A stretch of DNA of 64,000 nucleotides from Zygaena filipendulae. Lineage: Eukaryota; Arthropoda; Insecta; Lepidoptera; Zygaenidae. Positions 44,706 to 55,844 of this stretch are shown here, one piece after another (positions within the stretch are counted from its first letter, which is position 1; each line of letters starts with the position of its first letter). The translations under genes and the position numbers were made by a program. The notes beneath the pieces were generated by a model. The model was not told the DNA's origin and did not search any database. It was given only the letters and a program-made list of their open reading frames with translations. The stretch lies in the NCBI GenBank assembly GCA_907165275.2, contig OU015670.1, positions 8,025,501 to 8,089,500 on the forward strand. Reading direction: 5' to 3'.

Positions 44706-45797
44706 AGACAGCAGATGCAGTAAAGTAAAGTTAAAGAAATAATAGGATAAGATAATATACTTATTAACAAGGAGGAGACTGATTACTAAACCTACACATA
44801 TAGGGGGTCACAGAGCCAGAATAATTTATTAAGCAAGACATAAAAGATTCAATTCTAGCCTCCACAGGCACTGTGTGACAAGGTATTCAGTCAAAGAAGT
44901 CTACCACCCAAAGACAAGATGACTCAAAAGTGACTTAAACATTAGGGCAGAGAGACATCACCTGCCTTAGATTGAGAGGTTTAGATTCTTGATTGTGAAG
45001 CTACTTAAGTTTTTATCTGTGCTAACTGCTAAGCTACAGTCTTATTTGATTAGTTTATAAAACAAGTGCATACTTTTCCATTTCTGTAGAGTTTATCATT
45101 ATTATTATTTTGAACACAAGCAGATTCAGGGTTCAAAGGGGTGTGTTACAGTATTAATGATTCAGATTTCAGAGAGCAAATTATATAGTTTTAACAGTAT
45201 GAAGACAAATTCAAAAGAAGTACAGTGCTCACTATTGAAAATACACTTATCGTTAGTTGATAAGACAGCTGAGGGCTGAGAACACATGCCCAGTCTCAGA
45301 TTATAGAAATCAGAAGTTCTGAAGAGACTGAGTTACAAAGATTGATTATATCTTATCACAGGCATAATTAAACCAGCTAATCCAGGAAAATGTTGGTTAG
45401 ATAAAGACAATTTGAACTTATTTGCAGATCTTTTTCACAGTTTAAAAAGATGGTAAGTTGTCAGATAACTTCCTATATCTATTGTGTCCACACTTCAAAC
45501 TGTCTTGGTATAGTACCAAGAATATCAAACCTTGTTAATTTCTGAATTCCTTTTGAATAATTGCTTCAAGAAGTTATTTTTATTTGTAGTATTAGATTAT
45601 GATGGTAATTTTATTGCATAATTCATTAAGATTCTCAAATCTATTATTTAATGATATAAGTATATCATTGATATAGTGTAGTACATTCTTTTTAGAATAT
45701 TCATATACCTAACCATAATGTACTGTATGAAATAAATCACATAGCGTCTGCCTTCTTCAAATATTCAGACCTCTTTCACCAGCAGATAACAAACATG

Positions 45798-45895
45798 TCT
45801 TCAAACAACGCTGTGTGTTTTGAAGAAACACATAATAGAACTGTTTTGCATTCCAACAAAACAGATATTATGTGTATGAAAAAACACACAGCGTT
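45798..45895. repeat. Secondary palindrome at the right end of the 5.3-kb unit
   Basis: The segment starts CAAACAACGCTGTGTG and ends CACACAGCGTTG. It is repeated in inverse just outside the right arm (46071-46137), and its first part repeats the tip of the left arm. The region thus holds several nested copies of the element's terminus. Confidence 0.75.
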
Positions 45896-46359
45896 GCAGT
45901 AGAATACTTGCTGGTAAGTTTGAAGTCTTCTATGAGTGACAGATGACACCGCGCCAAAGACAAGCCGGCGCCCTGCTGTTGAGGTAAAGAGCGGGAGCAT
46001 AAAAGGCGGAAAATGTCGGTAAGTTCGTACTATTTACTGAGATATTGGCAAAATCCCACGACTGCTTCTTCAAACAACGCTGTGTGTTTTTTCATACACA
46101 TAATATCTGTTTTGTTGGAATGCAAAACAGTTCTATTACTGGTTTGTGCTACCACTGATCTTTAGACTGATCGGTTTGAAGTCGGTGACAAGTCAAGTAA
46201 TAGAGTGGACACCTAGATGGGCTAAGACAAGTCAACTCCCGCGACGAGCTCGTCGTGAGCATGACACAAGAGGGCAGACACAAGCGGGCTTGACACCGAA
46301 TTTAAACTGGCTTTTTAGTTTTGTGTTTTAGGTTATTGTGTTTTGCAAACATCGGCAAC

Positions 46360-46580
46360 GTAGCGATCACCACCAATCCTAGTCCTATTTTAAATGCGAA
46401 TGTGTTTGTATATTGGTTACCTACGCATCCACGCATTAACTACTCAACCAATTATTATCATAAACTTTTGCCATTGTCAAGGACACAGAAACGGTCAAAG
46501 AATTCTTTTTATCCCGACCGCGACATTCTCGCGGGCACTCCGAAATTACCGCGAGTGAAGCCGCGTGGTAAAGTATAAAA
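46360..46580 (+). mobile_element. Helitron-like element, diverged
   Basis: CAAGGACACAGAAACGGTCA, CTTTTTATCCCGACCGCGAC and ACCGCGAGTGAAGCCGCG keep the family order, without clear ends. Confidence 0.6.
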
Positions 46581-47359
46581 TTTGTTAAAATAACATTTAC
46601 TATTCGTTACGTTTTATGATTTACCTGGATCATGACTAGGTGCCTACCTAGTACCTACCTACTTCTCAATCGCAATAAACAATTTTAATTTCAAATCATA
46701 AATCTAACAGATGAATATAACAAAAGGTTCCAACCATATGTATTCCAACACCTGCCTCATTTATTCAATACTTGTCCATATAGCTACCTACAGCTATACC
46801 TACCATGAAACTACGAAGCGAAGTTGTGATGCTAATGCTTTTACACCAGTTGTTAAAAACTAAAAAATATCGGCCAAGTGCGATTCGGTCTCGAGCACTG
46901 AGGGTTCCGAACACTTAATAATATGTATTTAGGTAGGTAGGTATTATCTAAATAGTTCGAATAGTTCGATTTACATATTTTTCTGATGTTACAAAAAAGA
47001 ACGGTTTCATTTTTTTCCCCTTGTGCTTAGCACAGGCTCAGACGAAATTTTATTTCGTCTGAGAGCACAGGTAACCACAAGGTCGTAACTTCTTGTTTTT
47101 CATAATTCTAGCTAGACCAACTAGAAGTACTCGTACCTTATAGGTTTTGATAGCCTTGCGGGTTGCGCGTTTAAAATATGCATAATAAAAGATGAGAGAG
47201 TTCTTAATATTAGCATACTAGCTATAGCTAGCTGGGTTACCTACATCTGCGTCAGTTTCGAAATTCTTGCTGGAACTCTTTATATTATCTATCAGGATGA
47301 AAATACCCTATCTCCTATTCCAAGACCTAAATAACCCGTTCACTATACCTTTTCTTTTT

Positions 47360-47495
47360 TATACGCCATAGAGGGCAAACGGGCAAGTGGTACACCTGGT
47401 GGTAAGTGATTACCGCCGCCCATGGACGTCTGCAACACCAGAAGGCGTGCAGGTGCGTTGCCGACCTGCAATCGGGATAGGATACCTACAGTTAA
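47360..47495 (+). mobile_element. SINE-like repeat, copy 2
   Basis: Forward copy with GGGCAAACGGGCAAGTGGTA, GGTAAGTGATTACCGCCGCC and AACACCAGAAGGCGTGCAGG in order. Confidence 0.78.
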
Positions 47496-47913
47496 TAGCT
47501 CTTTCTTCGATCTCGTGATTAATTTCTGGATTGCCGCGGGGGATATCGCTAAGTACCAATATTATTATTATCATTTATTTTTTTTATTTATAGACTAGCA
47601 GCTTTCGCTGATGCCCCAAACTTATGTTGCTTCAGTTCATTACCGCTTTTTAATAAATATTTATTCTTTACTATTTTTAAATATCTGTCCTGTCTATTTT
47701 CAGATCGATTAATTACCAGTTTGTGGCTTGTTCCATGCATTTACCACACGTTTTGTAAGGAAACGTTTATATGGGTTTGACTTTCCGAGACATACTATAA
47801 ATCGATAAATAGGCTATCTAACACTAAAATATTTTTTCAAATCGGACCAGTAGTTCCTGAGATTAGCGCGTTCAAGCAAAAAAGCAAACTCCTCAGCTTT
47901 ATAATATACCAAT

Positions 47914-48157
47914 ACTAGCTGTGCCCCGCGGATTCACCCGCGGTAATTTCGGAGTTCCCGCGGTAATTCCGGGATAAAAGTACTCTATGTCCTTCTCTGT
48001 ACCCTTGAAAACGTGCATGCCAAACTTCATCCAAATCCGCTCAGCCGTTTTTGCGTGATTGAGTAACAAACATCCAAACGTCCAAACATGTAAACATCCA
48101 TACCTACATCGAAACATCCAAACATCCACATTTTCACATTTATAATATTAGTAGGAT
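47914..48157 (-). mobile_element. Helitron-like element, intergenic, with (ACATCCAA)n
   Basis: Complete reverse copy from CTAGCTGTGCCCCGCGG to TTATAATATTAGTAGGA, with an internal ACATCCAAAC repeat. Confidence 0.8.
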
Positions 48158-48378
48158 TATATAGATTTCACTCAGGATACAAGATACTGTAGCTTCCAAA
48201 TTCCAATCAGTGAAAGAAATAATGTCTATAATAATATAAGTAGATTGCCTAATGTAGAGTGTAGACGACTAGGCACATATATGTGGTGTTTACACATTCA
48301 GTGGCAGGATCACCTGGATTAGTGCCTATTTAGTACATAACAGTAGTGTAATTATATAGAAATTTTGTGCTGCTATTA

Positions 48379-48732
48379 TACAACGTGTTAATGAATTAAC
48401 TGAAAACTAGAAAGTAGTTTGCTCAAAATCAACTAGCGAATCGATCACACTATGTTTTAATATAGGTCATATTTTTTCATTTTCATTAGTCCATGTCTAA
48501 ATTGTTTATAATACAATATTTGGCGCGTACGCCGCCCGCAGCTAAATAATTCGAACCGGTAGGCACGGGCGTAGCGCTTGGAATTTCGTAGATAGGTCAC
48601 CTCCAAACTAATGTTGAATAACTTTTAAAGTAAAATTTTTTTCGACATAAAATATATTTTAATCATATTATTGTTTATTTTTTTAAATGGGGTGTATCAG
48701 GTTTTCAGTTAATTCATTAACACGTTGTATAC
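48379..48732. mobile_element. TIR element family Q, about 354 bp
   Basis: Perfect 28-base inverted ends (ACAACGTGTTAATGAATTAA then CTGAAAAC) bound an AT-rich, non-coding interior; TAT/ATA flanks would fit a TA target. A Helitron-like element follows directly. Confidence 0.82.
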
Positions 48733-48737
48733 GTACT

Positions 48738-48945
48738 AGCTGTGCCCGCGGTTTCCCCCGCGTGAGTTTCGAAATTCCCGCGCAGGCACTCAAAAGCAGC
48801 CTAACTTACCCCTTACGATCAGCTAATTAGCAGTGAAAGTCCCGTCAAAATCGGTCCACAACAAAAAAAGAAGAAGAAAGAAGAAGAAGAAAGAAAAAAC
48901 ACAACAAAAAAAGAATTAGTGAAATTGGTCCAGCCGTTCACGCGT
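48738..48945 (-). mobile_element. Helitron-like element next to family Q
   Basis: Starts CTAGCTGTGCCCGCGGTTTC, then carries a GAAGAAGAA-rich simple tract. Confidence 0.7.
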
Positions 48946-49283
48946 GATGCCGCGGCCGTGAGCCCGTGACCAAGGATATCTCCCCCTCCGGCCTCCTCGA
49001 AATCAGTGGAATGAAAACTCAGTACCTATTCAAAATGTCTTGGTTACTCCCATTTTATATGCTCTCAAGTCTCAAGACGTAGGTAAGTATCTAAACCCAA
49101 CCGGTGGGCGTTACTTAGGTAAACAACAAGGCATAATCTGAGTCAGTTGTGTCAACGAATAAGTGAATTATTGATATATGTATTTCCAAGGTGACCGAAT
49201 ACATCAATGCTAATGAAAAGTGTGATTGTGAATTATGTTTAATATATTATAGAATATAGAATGTCTTTGGTGTAGGTGTAATA

Positions 49284-49913
49284 GGGTACTTGCATGAAAT
49301 TTATAATAAGAAATTGTGTCAATATTTCAAAAATAGAGCCTTAGAAAAGGGCGATCGTGAAAGATTTACTAAAAAATTTTCAATAGTTTCCAAAATATTC
49401 AACTTTTAATTTTGTGAAACGGAACGTTGCAACGAAACACCAATCACAGCCAAGCTTAACACATGACGTCACTTTTAATTTTTTAGGAAACATTTACCTC
49501 TTTCAGAGAAGACAAAAGAAACTAAGTGCATACAGTCAACGCATATTTTTAATTTTCTGAAGTTTTTTACTTTAAAATGCATCGGTAACATGCATTTCGA
49601 TTCTTTACTGGAACTTTTGGAAGTAAATCGACACAGTTCAACCTTAATTTCGCTTTTGGATATTGAAGTTATCTGTCTGTCAGTGTCACATGACCCTGTC
49701 AATATGACATTGACATTTCTATCACAGATTAATAAGGCGTAATTTTGAACAAGTGACGTCATTCCGCGTTTCGGCGGTAAGGTCTAAAGTAGGAACTTTG
49801 AAACGCTCTATTTCATTAATTTATGCATATATTTTTTTTCTTTTTCTTGCTTTGTTTAAGTAGGCCATATATCTTTAAAATAGACTGAAAAAAAAAATTC
49901 ATGCAAGTACCCT
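49284..49913. mobile_element. TIR element family P, about 630 bp
   Basis: Inverted ends AGGGTACTTGCATGAA / TTCATGCAAGTACCCT. Two TGACGTCA sites are at 49464-49471 and 49754-49761. Its interior (49480-49640) resembles 39405-39560. No transposase frame. Confidence 0.78.
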
Positions 49914-50039
49914 GAGAAACGGGCGCGCATCTAGAATTCTAGAATTTCCTTTGTTTCTTCAAGAAATTTCGTTTTGAACACAAATCCTAACTAGTCCTTA
50001 CTAACATCATAGGTAAAAAAAAAAGCTCTGAAAAAAAAA

Positions 50040-50365
50040 AGGTACATGTGAAAGTGAGTTTGTTTGTTAGTTTATTTTTTGTTTGTTTGTTACGCTTTCA
50101 CGGTTAAACGGCTCCACCGTTCATCACGAATTTTTCCATACACGTTGTCAGGGGAACATTACAGTGAAGGACATAGGCTACTTTTTATCCTGGAATTCCC
50201 ACAAGAACTCCGAAATTAACGCGGAAGAAACTAATTTTTGCATACTACCTACACATTGTCAAGGGTAAGTAGGTACAAAAAAAAATATAGGGTGTAGTAA
50301 GTACTTTTATCTCAGAATACCCGCGGGATCTCCGAAACTAACGCGGGTGAGACCGCGGGGAACAG
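50040..50365 (+). mobile_element. Helitron-like element, compound copy
   Basis: Two successive CCCGCGGG(A)-type blocks (about 50190 and 50310), so a partial copy inside or beside another. Confidence 0.6.
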
Positions 50366-50387
50366 TTATCACTACATCCTACTAATC

Positions 50388-50580
50388 CTACTATCCTACT
50401 AATATTATAAATGTGAAAGTGTGGATGATTGGATGTTTAGATGTTTAAATGTTTGTTACTCAATCACGCAAAAATGGCTGAACGGATTTGGATGAAATTT
50501 GGCATGCACGTTGTCAGGGGTACAGAGAAGGACATAGGGTACTTTTTACGTGTGTAAAAAGTACCCTATGTCCCTCTCTC
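50388..50580 (+). mobile_element. Helitron-like element, 3' truncated
   Basis: TCCTACTAATATTATAAATG start and a (GGATG)TTTAGATGTTT tract. The 3' half ends at a small perfect hairpin of GGGTACTTTTTACG / CGTAAAAAGTACCC type. Confidence 0.72.
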
Positions 50581-50619
50581 AGTTTGATAATATTACGTAT
50601 GTTTTTGTCTTTTGGATTA

Positions 50620-51425
50620 AATCGGTATTTTGTTATTTTTAGCTTTTTATTTTTAGCTTTTCAGTTTTGTGTTTTTGGAAGTCGGTTTTAATTTTTTTTT
50701 TAATTTTGTTTATTTCTCGCTTTTAAGTGACTTAGTTTGTAATTTCTCTAAGTTACAATAGCCTAATGGCAACTGCTCATCACCTTTTACAAAATATTGC
50801 TTTTCCCGACGCAGGGACGTTAATTGTTGAGGAGTTCTCCTAGTACATCACCATCAGTTCCATTTCACCATATACATTGTGACGGGCACAAATTGTTTAG
50901 AAACCATATTAAAGTTAACGATTCTGAACGTGAAATACCCATTATTGAGTAGTTCCGATGACCATCTGTGGTCTTCATCATCAGTTCCACTTCTTCAAAT
51001 TTTACTTTCCGAAAGCAAAGAAACTATTTACTATAAAAAATACAAAAATCGCTATAGGTGCACCCATAATTTTTGAAGAGTTCCCTCGATTACTCCAAAA
51101 CCCATCATCAGATCTCGACTTGGTGACAATGGAATCAATTTCGGAGTATCCCCTTTCAAACAAAAAAAACAATTTTCGAAATCGCTTCAATCAGAACCCG
51201 TGAAATACGTATTATTTTTGAGTTGTTCCGATGACCACCTGTGGTCTTCATCATCAGTTCCACTTCTTCAAATTTTGCTTTCCGAAAGCAAATGAACGAT
51301 TTACTATAAAAAATACCCAAATCGCTATAGTTGTGCCTATAATTTTTGAAGAGTTCCCTCGAAAAAAACACATACAATCGAACATAGAACCTCCTCCTTT
51401 TTGGAAGTCGGTTAAAAATGAGATC
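50620..51425 (-). repeat. Interspersed repeat W, tandem copies 3 and 4
   Basis: Two head-to-tail partial copies, marked by GACCATCTGTGGTCTTCATC at about 50959 and GACCACCTGTGGTCTTCATC at about 51231, ending with CCTCCTTTTTGGAAGTCGG. Another GGAAGTCGGTTTTAATTTTT end lies at 50678. Confidence 0.78.
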
Positions 51426-53581
51426 TAGGATCAAAAGTATAAGTTAAAAATAAATTTTTTATTTTTAACTTCACGATTTGCGAACAATTTTTTCACCTGT
51501 ATTTTTTTTTATATTGCAACATTATTTTCATTCCAAATAACTTTTATTTTATTACTTTTAACTAATAACAGTATATCTATCTCTTTTTTACAGTCATTTT
51601 CTTGAAATACACTCGCGATAGAATATCTAGCAAATCATTTTAGTAGTTAGTGTTGGTACTAAACGAAAACGACAAAACTGAAAACAATGTGACAAGTCAT
51701 AAAAAAATAGTCTCACACTATCATGTCATCACTAGGCTGTCACTCGCTGATGCCCGTACAAAATTTGTAAAAGGCGGTTCGCTGCTGCCATGCACAAAAT
51801 CAAGATTTAAAGGTAAACGTAGTGTTTTTTTATTTATTTTATGTAATAAAAGTTCCATCATTTCAAGTTCATTTACTCCTCCCAAGTATTTGCCTTGTCA
51901 TTATAACCTAGCGAAATTGCAATCAATCTCAGTGATATGTACATTATTTTTTTATTGTGGCAGTCTTGATGATATTATTAGCTTTAACATTGTGAAATTA
52001 CAGTTTTTAAAAAGTATTTGGGTATGTTCAGTGTGTAAGACACTGTTTGTGTTGATTGACTTATTTTTTTAGGAAGACAATACCCATGCATATTGAGTAA
52101 ACAACATAGATGAGTATAGGTAGTTAATACTTTAATAGTAACCTTTGCTAGTTTTAAATTATATATTCTGAAGTATTCATAATTTAATTTACTATATAAT
52201 AAACTAAAAGACCCAACGAAGTTGTTGCATGACATCACATTCAGTTTTATTACTTCAAGTGTTCTGTGTTTTTTTATTGTAAAAGTTTAAATTCCTTTTC
52301 CACCTAATATGGTCTATCCATGTTTATTGTTTGATCCTAGACTTCCATTGTTTAAAGTTCAAAATAGATAAAGAGCAGGAAAACACTGTATGAGAGCATA
52401 GGAGGTAAATTCATGGATTTAATTAGGTAATTTAGGTAAATTTGTGATTGTTTTTCAAATTATCTACTTCCAATGCCCACTGGCAGAACTCAACCACAGA
52501 ACAGATTAAAGTTACAAAATACAAATGTATTAGTATTATGATTCTATAGTTGAATAATACAAAAAGTACCACTTACCACAGTTTTCTTTTGTAGACAACC
52601 TTTGTTGTTGTAACAATTTTAATCACACAACAATATTATATTATTAATTGTCAGCTAAAAAACCCTTGCTGCGCTGTCCTGCGTCCTGCCAGCAGACGCC
52701 AGAGTTTATGCTGGGTTTGGTTATCAAAGTGTGTTTTTCTTTGGTTTATGGCTTCGGGCATTGTGTTGCCACAGTGACTCGATTACAATGCCAAACTAAG
52801 AGCTTTGGAAGTGTCTACTGGCAGTCTTGCATTTAAATAGCAATAATTTTAAAATAAACTTTAATCTTCCCGGAGAATTTTAACATTTTTAGACAAAGTT
52901 TCAGTATGTAAGGACAAGGCAATGTCAGCTTTTCATTTTTCTGAACAAAATTTCACATCAAATGTTCTAATTCATGGTCTTCCTGATCGAAAGGCTTCAT
53001 CATAAGTAGTGATTTTCCTTTTGTTTTGACACTATGTTATTTAGCAACAAATAATCCTTACGATGAAACCTTACAATCGGCATTATAAAGCTAAAGCTAC
53101 TGATTATTTTTCTCATGTAACAGGTTCGATTCCCTGTTGAACCATGTAATTATTAAATATCTATGAATGCAGTTTATATTGTTTTTTAAATTCAAATAAT
53201 GTCTTCTTTCAGTAAAATGTTCCATCTACAATATTCAAGGTACTTTCGCTTCCATGTGGCATATCCATGGGACGTCCTGTATAATATATAATCATACAGA
53301 CATACAGTCAAATTAAGGACACATCAGTTTTGTTTAAAATTCAATTAAAAACTTTTGATGAATTTTGGTGATTATGGACTAGTTTTCATATCGACAGTGA
53401 TGTTAATATGATGACAGATAAATTATCACGAATTTATCAGGGACCATATTACCTGGGTACCAATTATTATGATTGGGATTTTCCAATTTCTATTTTAATT
53501 TAAATAGTCCAGACGCTCCACGGTAGAGGGTAGGCCTCTGTCCCAGCGGTGGGCACATTACATAGACAGATCATGCTGGTG

Positions 53582-53785
53582 TCTATACTAATATTATGAA
53601 GAGAAAAGATTATATTTTTTGTCTGTTACGATTTAAATCAAAAACTACTGACACGATTTCAAAAATTCTTTCACCATTAGATTACTACATTATCCCTGAG
53701 TAACATAACCTATATTGTAACCTGGAATTCCTGCGGGAACTCCGAAATTACCGTGAGTAAAACCGCAGGGAACAGCTAGTCTACT
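53582..53785 (+). mobile_element. Helitron-like element, intergenic
   Basis: Complete forward copy of the AATCAAAAACTACTGACACG subgroup, ending CAGCTAG. Confidence 0.78.
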
Positions 53786-54398
53786 AGTTAATTTAGTTTC
53801 ATTGTATTAAAAGTATTGTATTATAAGTAGTGTATTACAGATCTTACAGTATTTATATTGTTTAAGTACTTTGTATGTAATGTTTATTTCAGTAAGAATT
53901 ATTTACTTGTATTTTTTTATATTATTCATTTTATATATTTTTTATGTTTAGTTGGTGTACTTGTATTTATATGTATAGTATCATTTTTTTTCTTTGCCTC
54001 TTCTTTTGTTACCCCCGTCCGTGCGTGACAGCGGGCTGCCAACTGAAAACCAGCGCTAGGTGTTCCCGCACCTAGCTAATGCTGAGTTGGTGACTCTTTC
54101 GGCAGAGGATGCAAGAGATATTATCTATGTCTCTTTAGATTAGGCATTGTTGATGTTTGTTTCTTTTTCTTGTGTGTTGTGCTGAAATAAATGTATTTTC
54201 TTCTTCTCTTCTTCTAGTCTTCAATATAAGTACAAACATGACTCCTCTTGTTACAATTTTATTGTGTCTAATAAATGTATGGATTACCTACTACATATTC
54301 AATTAGGTTAATGATAAAAAAATACATTTCAATAATAGATACGGCGCTAGGGGCTAGTCGAAAAGGGGTATTAAGGTGCGAAAGTAAATTTTAAAATC

Positions 54399-54755
54399 TA
54401 CTAGCTGTCCCCCGCGGTTTCACCCGCGGTAATTTCGGAGGTCCCGCGGGAATTCCAGGATAAAATATAAACCTTACTCATGAAAATCCTTTGTGTAATT
54501 TTAGATCCAAGCATACATAGGGACAGACAGAGAGCGGGAAGAGACTTTGTTTTATACTATTTAGTGATAAATCGCTATGCAATATGCATAAAGTCAGCTA
54601 CCTACTTGGTTTTTGTGGGCTGTATAACCACTACCTCAAACATAAACATACAGAAAAATCAGTTTTTTTCTACCTTGGGGACAGTATGTCCTTTTCTGTA
54701 CCCTTGACAACGTATATGCAAAATTTCATGATGATCAGTTGAGTATAGTTAGGCG
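54399..54755 (-). mobile_element. Helitron-like element, long reverse copy
   Basis: Starts CTAGCTGTCCCCCGCGG and keeps TGTACCCTTGACAACGTATA near 54700, with unrelated sequence between them (54530-54670). Confidence 0.65.
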
Positions 54756-55844
54756 TAACAAACATGAAACATTTTGATATCACTTTGGCTTAGTACCCCC
54801 TTTTCGATTAACCCTTTATATTTTTTATCAGTGTCGTATCGTAGATTATGAAGAGGCGTGTTTTGTGTGATACGCGTGCCTCAGATTAATTTTAAATGTC
54901 TATAAATTATTATACTTGTCACCGACGTTTTTGTAATAAAACTTCAATGATGTAACAGCATGGTTAATGTTTTCTTTGATAAATATACAACATCGTATTG
55001 TTCATCAAGCCTTAAAATCCTATCGAAGGAGTAGGCAGGGGCACCCGTCAAGGTAGGCTTTTTTGGACGTCAAATTTAAATTCACCCCATCCGTCTAATC
55101 CTTACTGATACGTATCAAGCTTTGGACCAATGGACCAAGTGTATCATGAAAAAAACGTTGACTCTTTCCTACGTTTTGATTTAATTTATAAACCACTTTT
55201 TGTTGCTGTTTTTTTTTTGTTACCGTTTCATGATTACGGAGGTGTAGACGAAAACGTATCGAGGACGTAGCGGGACTTTGATTTGTAACGTATAGAGTAG
55301 TATGAATCTAGTCATATAGAAATGAGAAACCGAACCGTTTCTGAGGTGGAGAAAAGACCCCGCCACCCTTTCGGTCCGCTATCATCATCTGTTCGACAGG
55401 CTCTTTAAATTATCCTATATTAAAAAAAATTCAGCTTACAAGACCAATTTGTCTAATTAAACCTATTTGTCTATTTTGTTTCAGATCTTGAAATGCGGTG
55501 ATAGTCTCCCAGATCAAATTCAGCTTTTTTTTTACATCACAAAAATACATCTTGTGGAATCTCCATTCAGCCATCTTATAACGCACAAATCAAGCGCGAG
55601 CATTTCGGCCAACACCAGCCATCGTACGGGCAAAATATCTAAATCGCTTGTCGTTATATCCAATTATCCACATCTTCCCAGCATTCGGAGCTATAATAGC
55701 TTAGCGCTATAAGCCATATCAAGACTTTATATTCTTGGCGTCCCGTCCGACACCAAGACAGGTCTTCTTATAGTAAATAAGAAACATTAATTATTATTAT
55801 TAGTTGTTATTTTGTATAGAGGTGCAATCATTTTGACCGCCACC

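Larger units (their letters stand above)
40762..46105. mobile_element. 5.3-kb unit bounded by 176-bp near-identical inverted arms
   Basis: The left arm 40762-40937 and right arm 45930-46105 are exact reverse complements except for a short block around base 10-20 of the arm. Both begin at the outside with TATTATGTGT and contain AACACACAGCGTTGTTTGAA and a GCAGGGCGCCGGCTTG segment. The 5 kb between holds no long reading frame, a triplicated retroelement fragment, A-rich tracts and a 20-base G run. It may be a non-autonomous transposon or an inverted duplication; no target duplication is evident. Confidence 0.75.
51426..55811. other. Gene-poor region upstream of the second zinc-finger gene
   Basis: Mostly unique-looking AT-rich DNA with two Helitron-like copies (53582, 54399). 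An untranslated leader exon could lie here: AAAG/GTAAAC at about 51811 and TTTTGTTTCAG at 55484 would serve as donor and acceptor, but nothing in the sequence proves it. Confidence 0.4.

Noticed and set aside
51650..51811. Possible first exon of the 767-aa finger gene
   Set aside because: Only a donor-like GTAAAC supports it; no coding continuity and 4 kb to the start codon.
53040..53160. Possible tRNA (GGTTCGATTCCC-type box B at about 53123)
   Set aside because: No matching box A or acceptor/anticodon stems at the right distance; only a T-arm-like hairpin.
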